From: UBA1926 sp002337215
GTDB taxonomy: Bacteria; Planctomycetota; Phycisphaerae; Phycisphaerales; UBA1924
Length of the DNA: 63,394 nt
Assembly: GCA_963973795.1 (NCBI GenBank)
Contig: CAXBAF010000023.1
Coordinates: forward strand, 1 to 63,394
Reading direction: 5' to 3'
Made by a program: the position numbers and the translations under genes. Under the pieces are notes generated by a model that saw only the letters and a program-made list of their open reading frames with translations, did not search any database and had not been told where the DNA came from. Shown piece after piece: positions 16,019 through 24,776 of this stretch (position 1 is the first letter of the stretch; each line of letters opens with the position of its first letter).

Positions 16019-17923
16019 CTACGCCTTTGACTTGTCCTTGGCCTGGCGTTCGGACCGGCGGCGGGCGCCCTCGTCGAGGATCCGCTTGCGGGTCCGCACC
16101 TTGGTCGGCGTGATCTCGACGAGCTCGTCATCGGCGATGTATTCGATCGCCTGCTCGAGTGACATCTCGCGGGCGGACTTGAGGCTGACGAAGGCCTCTT
16201 TGTTTGCGCTGCGGATGTTGTCGAGCTTCTTGGCACGGACGCAGTTGACGGCGAGGTCGGTCGGGCGGTTGTGCTCCCCCACCACCTGTCCGGCGTAGAC
16301 CTTGTCGCCCGGGACGACGAACATGACGCCGCGCTCGTGGAGGCCTTCGAGGGCGTAGGCGGTGACCTGGCCGCTCTCGGTGGCGATCATGACGCCCATG
16401 TTGCGGTCGTTTCGATCGCCCGAGGTGGGGACGAACCGCAGGAAGGTGTGGTGCATGATCGCCTCGCCCTGGGTGGCGGTGAGGACGCGGGGGCGGAGGC
16501 CGATCAGGGCGCGGCTGGTGATCTCGAAGACGACGTGGGTGATGTCGGGCCCGCGGTCTTCCATTTTGACCATCTCGCCCTTGCGCTCGCCGACGAGCTG
16601 CATGACGCCGCCCACGGTGGCGTTGGGGCAATCGACGACGAGTTCCTCGATCGGCTCGTGCATGACCCCGTCGATCTCCTTCTGGATCACGATGGGGCGT
16701 CCGATTGCCAGTTCGAATCCCTCGCGGCGCATGGTCTCGATCAGGATGCCCAGGTGGAGGATGCCCCGTCCTGAGACCATGAATTCGTCAGAGCCCGCGC
16801 CGGGTTCGACGCGGAGCGCAACGTTGTGCTCGAGTTCCTTCTCCAGCCGTGTTTTGATCTGTCGGCTGGTGACGTAGTCGCCCTCCTGGCCGGCGAAAGG
16901 CGAGTCGTTGATGCGGAAAGTCATCGAGATGGTCGGCTCGTCCACGCTCACGGCGGGGAGTGCGTCGGGGTGCTCGGGGTCGCAGACGGTGTCGCCGATG
17001 TCGAAGTCGTCGAGCCCGGTGACGGCGCAGAGATCGCCCGCTTCCACCCGGTCAACCTCTTTGCGGGCGAGGCCCTCGAACCCGAGGAGCTTGCCGATCT
17101 TGCCCTTCTTCGGCTTCGCATCGGGCTCGTTCTCGTGGACGAGAACGACCGGCATGCCCGCCTTGATCGTTCCGCTGAAGACACGCCCGATGCCGATGCG
17201 GCCGACGTAGTCGGAGAAGTCGACGCTCGTGATGAGCATCTGCAGCGGCTTCTCGGGGTAAGCCTCGGGATGGGGGACGTGCTTGACGATCGCCTCGAAG
17301 ATCGGGCGCATGTCGCCTTCTTCGTAGTTCTCGGTGGGCCACTGGTCGACCGACCAGCCGCCCTTGGCGCTGGCGAAGACGACTGGAAAATCGAGCTTGT
17401 CGTCGTCGGCGCCGAGCGAGACGAGCAGGTCGAAGACCTCGTTGACGACCCGGTCGGGCTCGCCGTCGGGGCGGTCGCACTTGTTGACGACCACCGTGGG
17501 CTTGAGCCCAGCCTCGAGCGCTTTGCCCAGCACGAACCGTGTCTGGGGCATGGGGCCCTCAAAGGCATCGACGACCAGGAGGCAGCCGTCGGCGAGGCGG
17601 AGGACGCGTTCGACCTCGCCGCCGAAGTCGGCGTGGCCCGGGGTATCGACGATGTTGATGCGGTAGTCGTGCCCGTCCTCTGAGTGGTAGTTGACAGCGC
17701 AGTTCTTCGACAGGATCGTGATCCCACGCTCTCTTTCGAGGTCGTTGGAGTCCATGATCAGGCCGTGCTGCCCTCCGGCGAGCTTGTCGAGCTCCCCGGC
17801 GCGGAAGTTGCCCGACTGCTTGAGAAGCTGGTCGACGAGGCTGGTTTTGCCGTGGTCGACGTGCGCGATGATCGCGACGTTTCTGAGATTCACGGCGCTG
17901 TCGCCGGGGTTCGGTGAGGTCAT
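16019..17923 (-). CDS. typA: Ribosome-associated GTPase TypA/BipA
   Basis: A 634-residue translational GTPase. G motifs: AHVDHGKTSLVDQLL (G1), a DTPGHADFGGEVERVL switch II (G3) and NKCDRPDGEP (G4). Domain II, the EF-G-like domains III and V, and the TypA-specific C-terminal domain are all present; the latter includes GLHERGVMFVVPGDKVYAGQVVGEH and a conserved tail through RKRILDEGARRR. It binds 70S ribosomes and aids large-subunit assembly and growth under stress or cold. ATG at 17923 is used; ten codons precede NLRNVAIIAHVDHG, a normal length. It converges on the pseudopilin gene at 15997, 21 bp apart. Confidence 0.96.
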   Translation of the reverse strand: MTSPNPGDSAVNLRNVAIIAHVDHGKTSLVDQLLKQSGNFRAGELDKLAGGQHGLIMDSNDLERERGITILSKNCAVNYHSEDGHDYRINIVDTPGHADFGGEVERVLRLADGCLLVVDAFEGPMPQTRFVLGKALEAGLKPTVVVNKCDRPDGEPDRVVNEVFDLLVSLGADDDKLDFPVVFASAKGGWSVDQWPTENYEEGDMRPIFEAIVKHVPHPEAYPEKPLQMLITSVDFSDYVGRIGIGRVFSGTIKAGMPVVLVHENEPDAKPKKGKIGKLLGFEGLARKEVDRVEAGDLCAVTGLDDFDIGDTVCDPEHPDALPAVSVDEPTISMTFRINDSPFAGQEGDYVTSRQIKTRLEKELEHNVALRVEPGAGSDEFMVSGRGILHLGILIETMRREGFELAIGRPIVIQKEIDGVMHEPIEELVVDCPNATVGGVMQLVGERKGEMVKMEDRGPDITHVVFEITSRALIGLRPRVLTATQGEAIMHHTFLRFVPTSGDRNDRNMGVMIATESGQVTAYALEGLHERGVMFVVPGDKVYAGQVVGEHNRPTDLAVNCVRAKKLDNIRSANKEAFVSLKSAREMSLEQAIEYIADDELVEITPTKVRTRKRILDEGARRRSERQAKDKSKA

Positions 17924-17971
17924 GTTCGCCCTTTCGCGGGCGATGGTAGGTCGGGCGAGCGGGCCGACCGT

Positions 17972-19705
17972 TCAGCGGGTCGGCAAACGGAACCGAAGTG
18001 TGAGGCTTCCGGTGGAGGTTGAGGCCTCCTCTTGGGGCGTTGGCACCGAATCGGTCATCTGAAGGTCGATCAGGGCGATCCGACCGAGCCCGCTGAGACC
18101 TGCCGAGCCGTGAGCTGAGCGATCGTCTGAGCCAGTGGTCGCTGCGTTGCTCGAACTCGGGCTTGATGGTCGGGTCGAGTCTTGGGTGGAGAAGGTGGTC
18201 GCGGCGGTGATGATTCCCGCGAGTCCCCCGCTGCCCTCGAAGCGGTCGACCAGGAGCTCGGGACGGAGCGTGAACCGAATGGTCGGGGCGTCCTGGTCAG
18301 CCGAGAGCCCCGGTGCGAGCGACGGCGGGCGCTGGGCTTCGGGGACGCTGTGCATCGACCACCACGAGTCGGGCGGGCCGGCATGCCCCATCACCGAGAC
18401 GCGGGCCGTGCCCCAGGCGAAGCCGAGCCCCCCGAGGTCCTGGCGGCGGATGTTGGCCTCGGACAGATCAACCCGACGGGCGGCGATCGGGAACTGACCC
18501 GTGCACTCGGGGTCGTCGGCCTTGACGGCTCCGGCGCCGGCGAGCACGCCCACGAGGTCGCAGACGTGCGCATCGCCGACCTTGGCGGCCTGCGCGGCGT
18601 CGTCGACCCGGAACCAGACAGATCCGGCGCGCCGCGGGCCCGAGATCATGATCGTGTGGTCGGCTCCGCCGCGGATCATGCCGGGGGGCGGATCGAACGG
18701 CAAGAAGACACCGGCCCACTTGCGCAGGTTCTGAAGGTCGTTCCCGAAGGGCCCCAGCACGAACGGGAGTCGGACGCCCTGGCTCGTCGCATCGTCGCCG
18801 CTCCGGAGCGGCCCGGCGTAGGCGATGGCGGCGTTTGTGGTTGCGGCGTCGAACCAGGACGGGTCGATGGCGGTCGGCTCGTCACTCGGCAAGCTCGTCG
18901 CGCTGCGGTGCGGTTCCGTTGCGGTGAATCGGAGTGTCCATCCCGCGCCGCTGTCGTCGTCGGTCGGCGCCTTGTGAACGGACCCGCTGAGCCAGGCGGC
19001 GTCGGCAGGCTTGTAGACCACGACGCCGATCGGCGAGTCTCGTGTGGGCGGCGCCGCGGTGTCGGTCCATGCGCTCGACATTGTCTCGGCGGCGCGGAGC
19101 AGGTCGTTCGCGTCGGGCGTCGCGACGGCGACGCGGGTCCAGCCTGCCAGGGGAACGATCCGGAGCCGACCGTCCTCGATCGCGTAGATCGTTCGGCTGC
19201 CCTCGGCACTCCGGGGGGCCGCGTTGAGCGACTTTGCGATCCGCTTCGCGGCCGTGGGCTCGATCGACATGACGCACGCCCAGCGGTCGGCGGTGTTGCC
19301 TGTTCCGTTACCTTCGCTGTTGGGCAGCCCCGCGAGCAGCAGGAACCGGCCGCTCAGCAGAGTGTCGATTGCTTCGCCCGGCTCGAGACCCAACGCGCCG
19401 GCGAGTGCGTTCCATGACGTTGTTGTGCGTCCGAAGAGGCCGAGGTCGTCGAGTGTTGCACGCAGCGATTTACCCGCGGGTGAGCGGAGTTCGCGGGCGA
19501 GATTGTCGAACCGGACGACGAGCGATGCGTCCGGGGTGCGGGACTCAGTTTCCTCGGCAACAGCCGACGCCGCGCCGCGAGCGCCCGGAGATTGAGTGAT
19601 AAACAGAACCATGGCGATCGCGAACGCCACGGCGGGTCTAAATCGGAAACTGTGATGTACGGCTCGGCGGGTGAACATGCTGTCTCGGTCAGGCTTTGCG
19701 TTCAT
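17972..19705 (-). CDS. Exported protein of unknown function
   Basis: A 577-residue protein. A basic N-region (RRAVHHSFRFRP) and a hydrophobic core (AVAFAIAMVLFITQSPGARGA) give a signal peptide, with cleavage probably after AASA near residue 48. The mature part repeatedly alternates hydrophobic strands and Asp/Thr-rich loops; it holds VVRFDNLARELRSPAGKSLRATLDDLGLFG and a closing strand SLTLRFRLPTR. No enzyme motif was recognised. ATG at 19705 has no good ribosome site; an ATG at 19678, nine codons in, would leave a shorter signal n-region. It sits just downstream of the ECF sigma/anti-sigma operon on the same strand and could be a target of it. A 154-bp gap holds a palindrome. Confidence 0.6.
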   Translation of the reverse strand: MNAKPDRDSMFTRRAVHHSFRFRPAVAFAIAMVLFITQSPGARGAASAVAEETESRTPDASLVVRFDNLARELRSPAGKSLRATLDDLGLFGRTTTSWNALAGALGLEPGEAIDTLLSGRFLLLAGLPNSEGNGTGNTADRWACVMSIEPTAAKRIAKSLNAAPRSAEGSRTIYAIEDGRLRIVPLAGWTRVAVATPDANDLLRAAETMSSAWTDTAAPPTRDSPIGVVVYKPADAAWLSGSVHKAPTDDDSGAGWTLRFTATEPHRSATSLPSDEPTAIDPSWFDAATTNAAIAYAGPLRSGDDATSQGVRLPFVLGPFGNDLQNLRKWAGVFLPFDPPPGMIRGGADHTIMISGPRRAGSVWFRVDDAAQAAKVGDAHVCDLVGVLAGAGAVKADDPECTGQFPIAARRVDLSEANIRRQDLGGLGFAWGTARVSVMGHAGPPDSWWSMHSVPEAQRPPSLAPGLSADQDAPTIRFTLRPELLVDRFEGSGGLAGIITAATTFSTQDSTRPSSPSSSNAATTGSDDRSAHGSAGLSGLGRIALIDLQMTDSVPTPQEEASTSTGSLTLRFRLPTR

Positions 19706-19804
19706 GGAATCGGCGCGTTCTCAACGAAGAAGATCGGCACCGGGGCTCGCGGGATGAAGCGTCGCCGGAGACAATACCCGCCGGGGGGGCGAAAGTTGCC
19801 GAGC

Positions 19805-19829
19805 GATCGAGTGATCGAGTGATCACTCG
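19805..19829. repeat. Tandem 8-mers ending in a 14-bp perfect palindrome
   Basis: GATCGAGT occurs twice in tandem (19805-19820) and the second copy runs into GATCACTC. This yields the perfect palindrome CGAGTGATCACTCG at 19816-19829. It lies 30 bp after the anti-sigma stop and about 100 bp before the next minus-strand gene, where an operator could sit. No transcription factor can be named. Confidence 0.5.
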
Positions 19830-19859
19830 CGAACAGCAGAAATCGTTTGAAGAGATGGT

Positions 19860-20873
19860 TCAGCGCGGGTCGCGTTCGGCCTGCTCGCCGTTGAGCTCGG
19901 CCTGGATCGCCTCGGCGAGCGGGTCACGCTTGCCGATATACGCCGAGCGCGTCGGCGACGAGAACGACAGCGGGAGTACGCCCGCCTCGATCGACGGGAT
20001 CGTGTTCGCCGTTGCGGCGGGCGCGAACGAGGAATGGAGGCCCGGGAAGAGACCCGCATGGGTTTCCGCGGTGCTCGCGAATGCGAGCGAGAGACCGAGA
20101 TCGACGCGGGGCGGGGCCGACGGATTGGAGGTCATCATGAACGCGAACCGTTCGGCACCCGGGGCGCGGGCGAGCGACTCGGGGACAACGAAGGACGATG
20201 TATCGGCGTTGAACGCGAGGATCTCGGCGTCGGTGGAAACTGTCAGCGTGAGGTAACGCTTCGCGACGGGGACCGCGAGGCCCGGGTTGTCGTCGGCACC
20301 GACCGAGGCGAGAACAGGATTGAACTGGCCGTTCTTCGAAATGTCGGCGGTGCCGGTCGGGTCGGTCGTTTCTGTGTCCTGGCGGGCGGAGAGGCGGGTG
20401 CCGGCGTGCGCGGAGGCGAGTTCGCGGACGGTGTCGGCGAGGCGCTGACCCGTCTCTGCCGAGTCTTGGCGGACCGCATCGGTGAGATCCGCGACGGGGG
20501 TGGGCTCGGCTTGGAGCCGGAAACGGTCGGGTGCGACGCGTTGACCGATCGCGACACCGAGAAGCCCGAGCAGCAGGCACGCGGCCGCGGCGAGACGGCC
20601 CGCCTTGATCCGGCGGCGGACCCGGGCGGGCACGAACCCGCGCTCGCCATCAAGCCGGGCGAGCACCGAGGCGGTCATGTCGGGGGTTTCGTCGGGGCGC
20701 AGCCGCATCGAGTGGACGATGCCTCGCACGTCGTTGACCTCGTCAACGGCATCCTGATCGCGCCCGAGCCTTCCCACGAGATCGCGCCGCGACGCCTGGT
20801 CCATCTCGCGATCGAACAAACGGTCGAGCTCTTCACGGGTGATGCGGGGGTGCTTGCCGGGTCGGTTCGTCAC
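19860..20873 (-). CDS. Membrane-bound anti-sigma factor (putative)
   Basis: A 337-residue single-pass protein. The N-terminal 80 residues (ITREELDRLFDREMDQASRRDLVGRLGRDQDAVDEVNDVRGIVHSMR) look like a cytoplasmic anti-sigma domain, though no zinc HxxxCxxC motif is present. A transmembrane helix (about 93-112: LAAAACLLLGLLGVAIG) is followed by a Thr/Ala/Asp-rich periplasmic part of about 220 residues with no known domain. Its start overlaps the ECF sigma stop by 4 bp (ATGA), the standard arrangement for a cognate pair; binding to the sigma factor is inferred from this. Confidence 0.75.
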   Translation of the reverse strand: MTNRPGKHPRITREELDRLFDREMDQASRRDLVGRLGRDQDAVDEVNDVRGIVHSMRLRPDETPDMTASVLARLDGERGFVPARVRRRIKAGRLAAAACLLLGLLGVAIGQRVAPDRFRLQAEPTPVADLTDAVRQDSAETGQRLADTVRELASAHAGTRLSARQDTETTDPTGTADISKNGQFNPVLASVGADDNPGLAVPVAKRYLTLTVSTDAEILAFNADTSSFVVPESLARAPGAERFAFMMTSNPSAPPRVDLGLSLAFASTAETHAGLFPGLHSSFAPAATANTIPSIEAGVLPLSFSSPTRSAYIGKRDPLAEAIQAELNGEQAERDPR

Positions 20874-21520
20874 ACGCCCTCCCCGCGCGTGGCGCTCTGA
20901 TTTTCAGCCGACTGGGCGTCGACAGGGACGAGGGCCCCGATGGAGGCGAGGTCCAGTTTGTCGGTCGCGCCGGCGGTATCGGTGATGGCCTTCCGCAGGC
21001 GTTGCCGTCCTCGGTGCAGATGACTTTTGACGGTGCCCTCGGGCATGTCGAGGTGCTGGGCGATCAGGGCGATCGGCCAGTCGAGTTGGTGGAACAGGAC
21101 GATGATTTCTCGTTGGTCGGTGCTGAGTGCGAGCAGAGCGCTCTGGATGATGCTGCGACGCGCGTCACGCGCTTCGCTCACGCCGACCGGGTCGGAGGGG
21201 AATCCGGGGGAGCCGGGGGCTGTGGAAACAAACTCGGAGTCGTATGTTGGGCGGTGCTTCTGGACGGCGTTGAGATAGAGACGGCGGGCGATCGTGAAGA
21301 GCCAGGTGCTGAAGCGGTACCGGAAGTCGAAGCGGTGGATGTTCTTGAGGACGCGGACGAAGGCTTCCTGAGCGATGTCTTCGGCCAAGTGCGGCTTGCC
21401 CGACATGCGGAGCAGGTACGCGTAGACCGATGCCTGATGCCCACGGATGAGATCACCCGCGGCGGCGCGATCGCCCTCGATGGTCCGCTCGATCAGGTTG
21501 CGTTCGATCTTCCGGTCCAT
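20870..21520 (-). CDS. ECF-type RNA polymerase sigma factor
   Basis: A 216-residue sigma-70 of the extracytoplasmic function class. Region 2 covers the DLIRGHQASVYAYLLRM and DIAQEAFVRVLKNIHRFDFRYRFSTWLFTIARRLYLN segments. Region 4 is STDQREIIVLFHQLDWPIALIAQHLDMPEGTVKSHLHRGRQRLRKAI, with the helix-turn-helix. A 35-residue tail of unknown role follows. ATG at 21520 is preceded by AAAGG; the open frame extends to 21979 without similarity. It is coupled to the membrane anti-sigma gene. On the minus strand TATATT (plus 21632-21637) is a possible -10 about 110 bp upstream. Confidence 0.93.
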   Translation of the reverse strand: MDRKIERNLIERTIEGDRAAAGDLIRGHQASVYAYLLRMSGKPHLAEDIAQEAFVRVLKNIHRFDFRYRFSTWLFTIARRLYLNAVQKHRPTYDSEFVSTAPGSPGFPSDPVGVSEARDARRSIIQSALLALSTDQREIIVLFHQLDWPIALIAQHLDMPEGTVKSHLHRGRQRLRKAITDTAGATDKLDLASIGALVPVDAQSAENQSATRGEGV

Positions 21521-21713
21521 CGCCGGCCTTTCTGGTCGCTCAGCCCACGAGCGGCGCACGCTTGATCGCCGCTGGCGAAACCGGGCGTGGTCAGAACGCA
21601 AACCAACCGTTGAGCGGCCCGCGTTCTCCCGAATATACCCGGGGGGGTGGAGCAGAGTTGCGGGAAACCTCCAAATCGGCGACAACGTCCTATAACGAAC
21701 GCCTTGACGCACG

Positions 21714-21747
21714 AAAAAGGCCCGCGGCGTGGGATCGCCGCGGGCCT
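21714..21747 (-). terminator. Rho-independent terminator of the B12-binding-protein gene
   Basis: Perfect 12-bp arms AGGCCCGCGGCG (21718-21729) and CGCCGCGGGCCT (21736-21747) enclose a 6-nt loop. On the minus strand they are followed by TTTTCG (A-run at plus 21714-21718). It lies 36 bp past the stop at 21784 and separates that gene from the sigma operon. Confidence 0.92.
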
Positions 21748-21783
21748 GTGTGCAAGTCTGCGTGGACTGGTTTCGGAACCCGA

Positions 21784-22491
21784 TCAGGCGGCGTTGCGGT
21801 ACCGCTTGGTGCGGCCCACAGTCCGCTGGTCCGCCGGCGCGCGGTGGGCCGCGTCGTGGATGAGCGTCTCGGCCATCTCGAGCGGGTGGTCGGCCCAGAG
21901 ATCGGCACCGATCTCCTCGGCGAGGCCTTCGGCCCGCGAGAAGACGCCGCCCCCCACTGCGATCTGGATGTTGGGGCATGCGTCGATCTCGTGCAGGTGG
22001 TCGATCGCGGCGCGGATGTCGGGCAGGTCGGTCGGGACACTGCTAAACCAGACGAGCACGTCGGGCTTGGTCTCGTTGACCCGTGCGAGCACCTCGTCGT
22101 TGGCGACGCCGCCCCCGGCGAAGCAGACCTCCATGCCGTTGGCTTCGAGGAGATCGACCGCCATCTGGGCGCCAAGTTCACTCTGCTCGTTCGCACCGCA
22201 CATCGCGAGGACGCGGCGACGCGGGAGGCTCGAATCGGAGATCAGCATCCCCGCGGCCTGGTCAACGAGCACGCGGAGCAGACGGGTCGCCATGTTGTGG
22301 GCCATGACCGACATCTGATCGCTGCGGAACAGGCGTTCGATCATCTCGTGGGTCGGCCAGAGCAGGTCGACGTAGATCGTCTCGGGATCGACGTTGCTGT
22401 CGAACTGGTCACCGAGGATCGAGCGAGCGGTGCGGCGGTCACCGTCGATGAGCGCCTCGAACAGACGGAGCGTGAGTGTTTCTGCGTTCAT
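21784..22491 (-). CDS. Cobalamin-binding-fold protein lacking the axial histidine
   Basis: A 235-residue protein. A four-helix cap-like region (about 1-88, with LLWPTHEMIERLF and MAHNMATRLLRVLVDQAAGML) is followed by a B12-binding Rossmann domain: RRRVLAMCGANEQSELGAQMAVDLLEANGMEVCFAGGGV and PDVLVWFSSVPTDLPDIR, ending with IAVGGGVFSRAE. The family signature DxHxxG reads ExSxxG here (Ser104 at the His position), so base-off/His-on cobalamin binding is unlikely. No DNA-binding helix-turn-helix is present, unlike CarH/LitR. ATG at 22491 has a GGGG ribosome site; the frame is open to 22776. A sensor of light, redox or another tetrapyrrole is possible. Confidence 0.72.
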   Translation of the reverse strand: MNAETLTLRLFEALIDGDRRTARSILGDQFDSNVDPETIYVDLLWPTHEMIERLFRSDQMSVMAHNMATRLLRVLVDQAAGMLISDSSLPRRRVLAMCGANEQSELGAQMAVDLLEANGMEVCFAGGGVANDEVLARVNETKPDVLVWFSSVPTDLPDIRAAIDHLHEIDACPNIQIAVGGGVFSRAEGLAEEIGADLWADHPLEMAETLIHDAAHRAPADQRTVGRTKRYRNAA

Positions 22492-22747
22492 GGATCGACA
22501 TCCCCGATCGCTCCGGTCCCCGTGAGCGACCTCCTTGTCTTCGGTTGTGTCTTCTCCCGGCCTCCCCGGCCGGGCCCCCGGACCGATCGGGCGTCGCACT
22601 GTGCGGCACCTTCTCGTCGGGAGCACTGGGTATCGAGTCCACACGGGGTCACCCGTGAATGTTGCGGAGTTGTGCGCACGAACGGAGACCGATAGCGCAG
22701 CCAGATCCCGATAAGCCCCTGATCTGTGCTGTTCTCGGACGCCAGCG

Positions 22748-22776
22748 GTGTTATTTGGGCGTGGTCCGATAGTCAA
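22748..22776 (-). promoter_or_regulatory. Candidate sigma-70 promoter
   Basis: On the minus strand TTGACT (plus 22771-22776) and TAACAC (22748-22753) are 17 bp apart. The -35 is near-perfect, the -10 matches 3 of 6. It lies in the 300-bp gap between ubiE and the B12-binding-fold gene and would give that gene a leader of about 250 nt, with a GC-rich hairpin near 22556-22574. Nothing else was recognised in this gap. Confidence 0.4.
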
Positions 22777-22791
22777 CGCGGGCCGGCTCGA

Positions 22792-23610
22792 TCATTCTCG
22801 GACCGCTGAGTAGCAGACGCAGATGCCGAGGCTGAGCGGTTTGGTGCGGACGGAACCAAATCCGGCGTTCGTCATGGCGGCGATCATCTCTTCGCGGCTC
22901 ATGAACGACTCCACGGATTTGGGGAGATAGCGGTACGCGCCGGACTTATCACCGCTGATCAGCGTGGCCGTCCTCGGCATGAGCCAGCCGGCGTACCAAC
23001 TGTTGAACCAGCGGACCGGGGGGAATCGCGGGGTGTCGAATTCGAGGATGACGAGCCGGCCGCCCGGTTTGAGCACGCGGGCGAACTCGGCGATTGCTCG
23101 CGTGGGTTCCTGGACATTGCGGATGCCGAACGCGATCGAGAGAACATCCACGCTCGCGTCGGCGAGTTGAAGGTTCTGGGCGTCGCCCTGCTCGTAGCGG
23201 ATGGGCGTGCCGTTGAAGACGGCCTGCTTTCGGTCCTGCTTCTGATCGCGCTTGTAGCGGGCGATGTCGAGCATCTCGGCTGTGAAGTCGATGCCGATGA
23301 CCTCTTTCGCTGGGCTGCGGCGGGCGAACGCCTCGCTGAGATCGCCCGTGCCGCAGGCGATGTCGGCGACGACGTCCCCCGGTTGAACCCGGGCGGTCTT
23401 CACGGCGTGGCGGCGCCAGGCCTGGTCCTGCCAGACGGAGTGGACACGGTTGTTGAGGTCGTAGGAACGGGCGATCGCGGCGAACATCGACCTGACCTTG
23501 TCGGCCTTCTCTGTATCGGCGTGCGGATCGCTCAGGGCGTCGGACATCCACACCGTGCCTTCGGGGTTTGCTGTCGTCGGGCGTGTCCGATCGTCGGATG
23601 TTGCGTTCAT
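22792..23610 (-). CDS. ubiE: Demethylmenaquinone/ubiquinone methyltransferase
   Basis: A 272-residue class I SAM-dependent methyltransferase. ADKVRSMFAAIARSYDLNNRVHSVWQDQAWRR is the UbiE/MenG N-terminal signature, VVADIACGTGDLS is motif I, IGIDFTAEMLDIA is motif II, and VSIAFGIRNV-like sequence (SIAFGIRNVQEP) and LKPGGRLVILEFDTP follow, as does a C-terminal GDKSGAYRYLPKSVESF. It carries out the last methylation in menaquinone synthesis, which is the likely quinone in a planctomycete, so menG would be an equally good name. The first 40 residues are a variable polar extension. Confidence 0.94.
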   Translation of the reverse strand: MNATSDDRTRPTTANPEGTVWMSDALSDPHADTEKADKVRSMFAAIARSYDLNNRVHSVWQDQAWRRHAVKTARVQPGDVVADIACGTGDLSEAFARRSPAKEVIGIDFTAEMLDIARYKRDQKQDRKQAVFNGTPIRYEQGDAQNLQLADASVDVLSIAFGIRNVQEPTRAIAEFARVLKPGGRLVILEFDTPRFPPVRWFNSWYAGWLMPRTATLISGDKSGAYRYLPKSVESFMSREEMIAAMTNAGFGSVRTKPLSLGICVCYSAVRE

Positions 23611-23745
23611 CGCTGTGTGCCCCGATTCGTCCGGTTTGGGGGCGATTCCTGGCCCCGGGACGCCCGGCTATCCTTTTTTACGGACCCGGGCGAGAAAACA
23701 GTACCAAGCCTTTGCCCACCGGCATTCGCCGGCAGGAGATCAGCC

Positions 23746-24714
23746 ATGACGCAGCATTGTTCATCCACGATGACCCGCCGACTGATGCCGATGCTGGCGT
23801 GCGCCTTGTGTGCATTCGTAGGTCCGCTGCTGGGGGGATGCACGGTAAACGAGGCGACGGGCGAGTCTCGGCTCGCGATCGGGTACCTGAGCCGGGGCCA
23901 GCAGATCGCGCTGGGCGAGGAGGCGATGCCGCAGTTGACCCAGGAGTACGGGGGCTCGGTGCCCTCCCCGCAGATCAACGCGTACGTGTCTGAGGTGGGC
24001 TTCAACATGGTGCCGTTCACGGAGGGCGAGAACCCTTCGCTGCCCTGGGAGTTCACGCTGCTGGATTCGCCGGTGATCAATGCGTTTGCGCTGCCCGGCG
24101 GGAAGGTGTTCATGAGCCGGGGGCTGGCGGAGAAAATGACCAGCGAGGCGCAGCTCGCGGGTGTGCTCGGGCACGAGATCGGGCATGTGACGGCCGAGCA
24201 CGTCCCCGAGCGGATACAGACTTCGATGGGGACGAGCCTGCTGGCGTCGGTCGCGTCGGCGGCCGCGGGGCTGGGTGATTCGGCGGCGCTCCAGCAGCTC
24301 ACTGATGTCGTCGTCGGGTACGGTGGGCAGGGTTATCTGCTGAGTTTCGGCCGGGGCCAGGAACTCGAGGCCGACATGCTCGGGATGCGGTACATGACCC
24401 GCGCAGGATACGACCCGGTCGGCCAGCGTCAGGTGATGGAGATTCTGGCGGAGGCGTCCTCGGGCGGGCGTAAGCCGGAGTTCCTGTCGACGCACCCGCA
24501 CCCGGAGTCCCGGATCGAGCAGATCGACGGTCTGCTCTCGACGGAGTACGCGGGGATCACGGGGACGAACAAGGTCGGGCAATTTGAGGCGCGGTTCCGG
24601 GATCGGTTCCTCACGCCGATCGCGAGCGTGCCGGCACCCCAGGCGTCCGTCGAGGGTGAGCGGCGCGGTGTCACAGCGTTTGCCTGGTGCGGGATCTGCA
24701 ACCCGGCAAAGTAA
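23746..24714 (+). CDS. M48-family metallopeptidase lipoprotein (BepA/LoiP-like)
   Basis: A 322-residue envelope zinc protease. The N-terminus has a signal with the lipobox LLGGC (Cys32). GVLGHEIGHVTAEHVPERI contains the HExxH zinc motif and GRGQELEADMLGMRYM the third ligand Glu (ExxAD-type). The C-terminal part THPHPESRIEQI is typical for M48 family proteins that check outer-membrane assembly. ATG at 23746 follows GGCAGGAG; the longer frame starting at 23167 overlaps ubiE and is rejected. It converges with the M19 dipeptidase gene. Confidence 0.93.
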   Translation: MTQHCSSTMTRRLMPMLACALCAFVGPLLGGCTVNEATGESRLAIGYLSRGQQIALGEEAMPQLTQEYGGSVPSPQINAYVSEVGFNMVPFTEGENPSLPWEFTLLDSPVINAFALPGGKVFMSRGLAEKMTSEAQLAGVLGHEIGHVTAEHVPERIQTSMGTSLLASVASAAAGLGDSAALQQLTDVVVGYGGQGYLLSFGRGQELEADMLGMRYMTRAGYDPVGQRQVMEILAEASSGGRKPEFLSTHPHPESRIEQIDGLLSTEYAGITGTNKVGQFEARFRDRFLTPIASVPAPQASVEGERRGVTAFAWCGICNPAK

Positions 24715-24746
24715 ACGCGATCGGCGTGGCGCGTGCGGTCGCGTTT
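24713..24746. terminator. Possible bidirectional terminator between convergent genes
   Basis: AAACGCGA (24713-24720) and TCGCGTTT (24739-24746) are perfect 8-bp arms with an 18-nt GC-rich loop. Each flanking transcript would end its stem with TTT only. It lies between the M48 and M19 stops, 63 bp apart. Confidence 0.45.
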
Positions 24747-24776
24747 GCTGAGCAACACCGTTCTCGGCGGGCGTTG

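Noticed and set aside
18182..19417. A 411-codon open frame on the plus strand
   Set aside because: It is antisense to the exported protein gene 17972-19705, which has a signal peptide and better composition.
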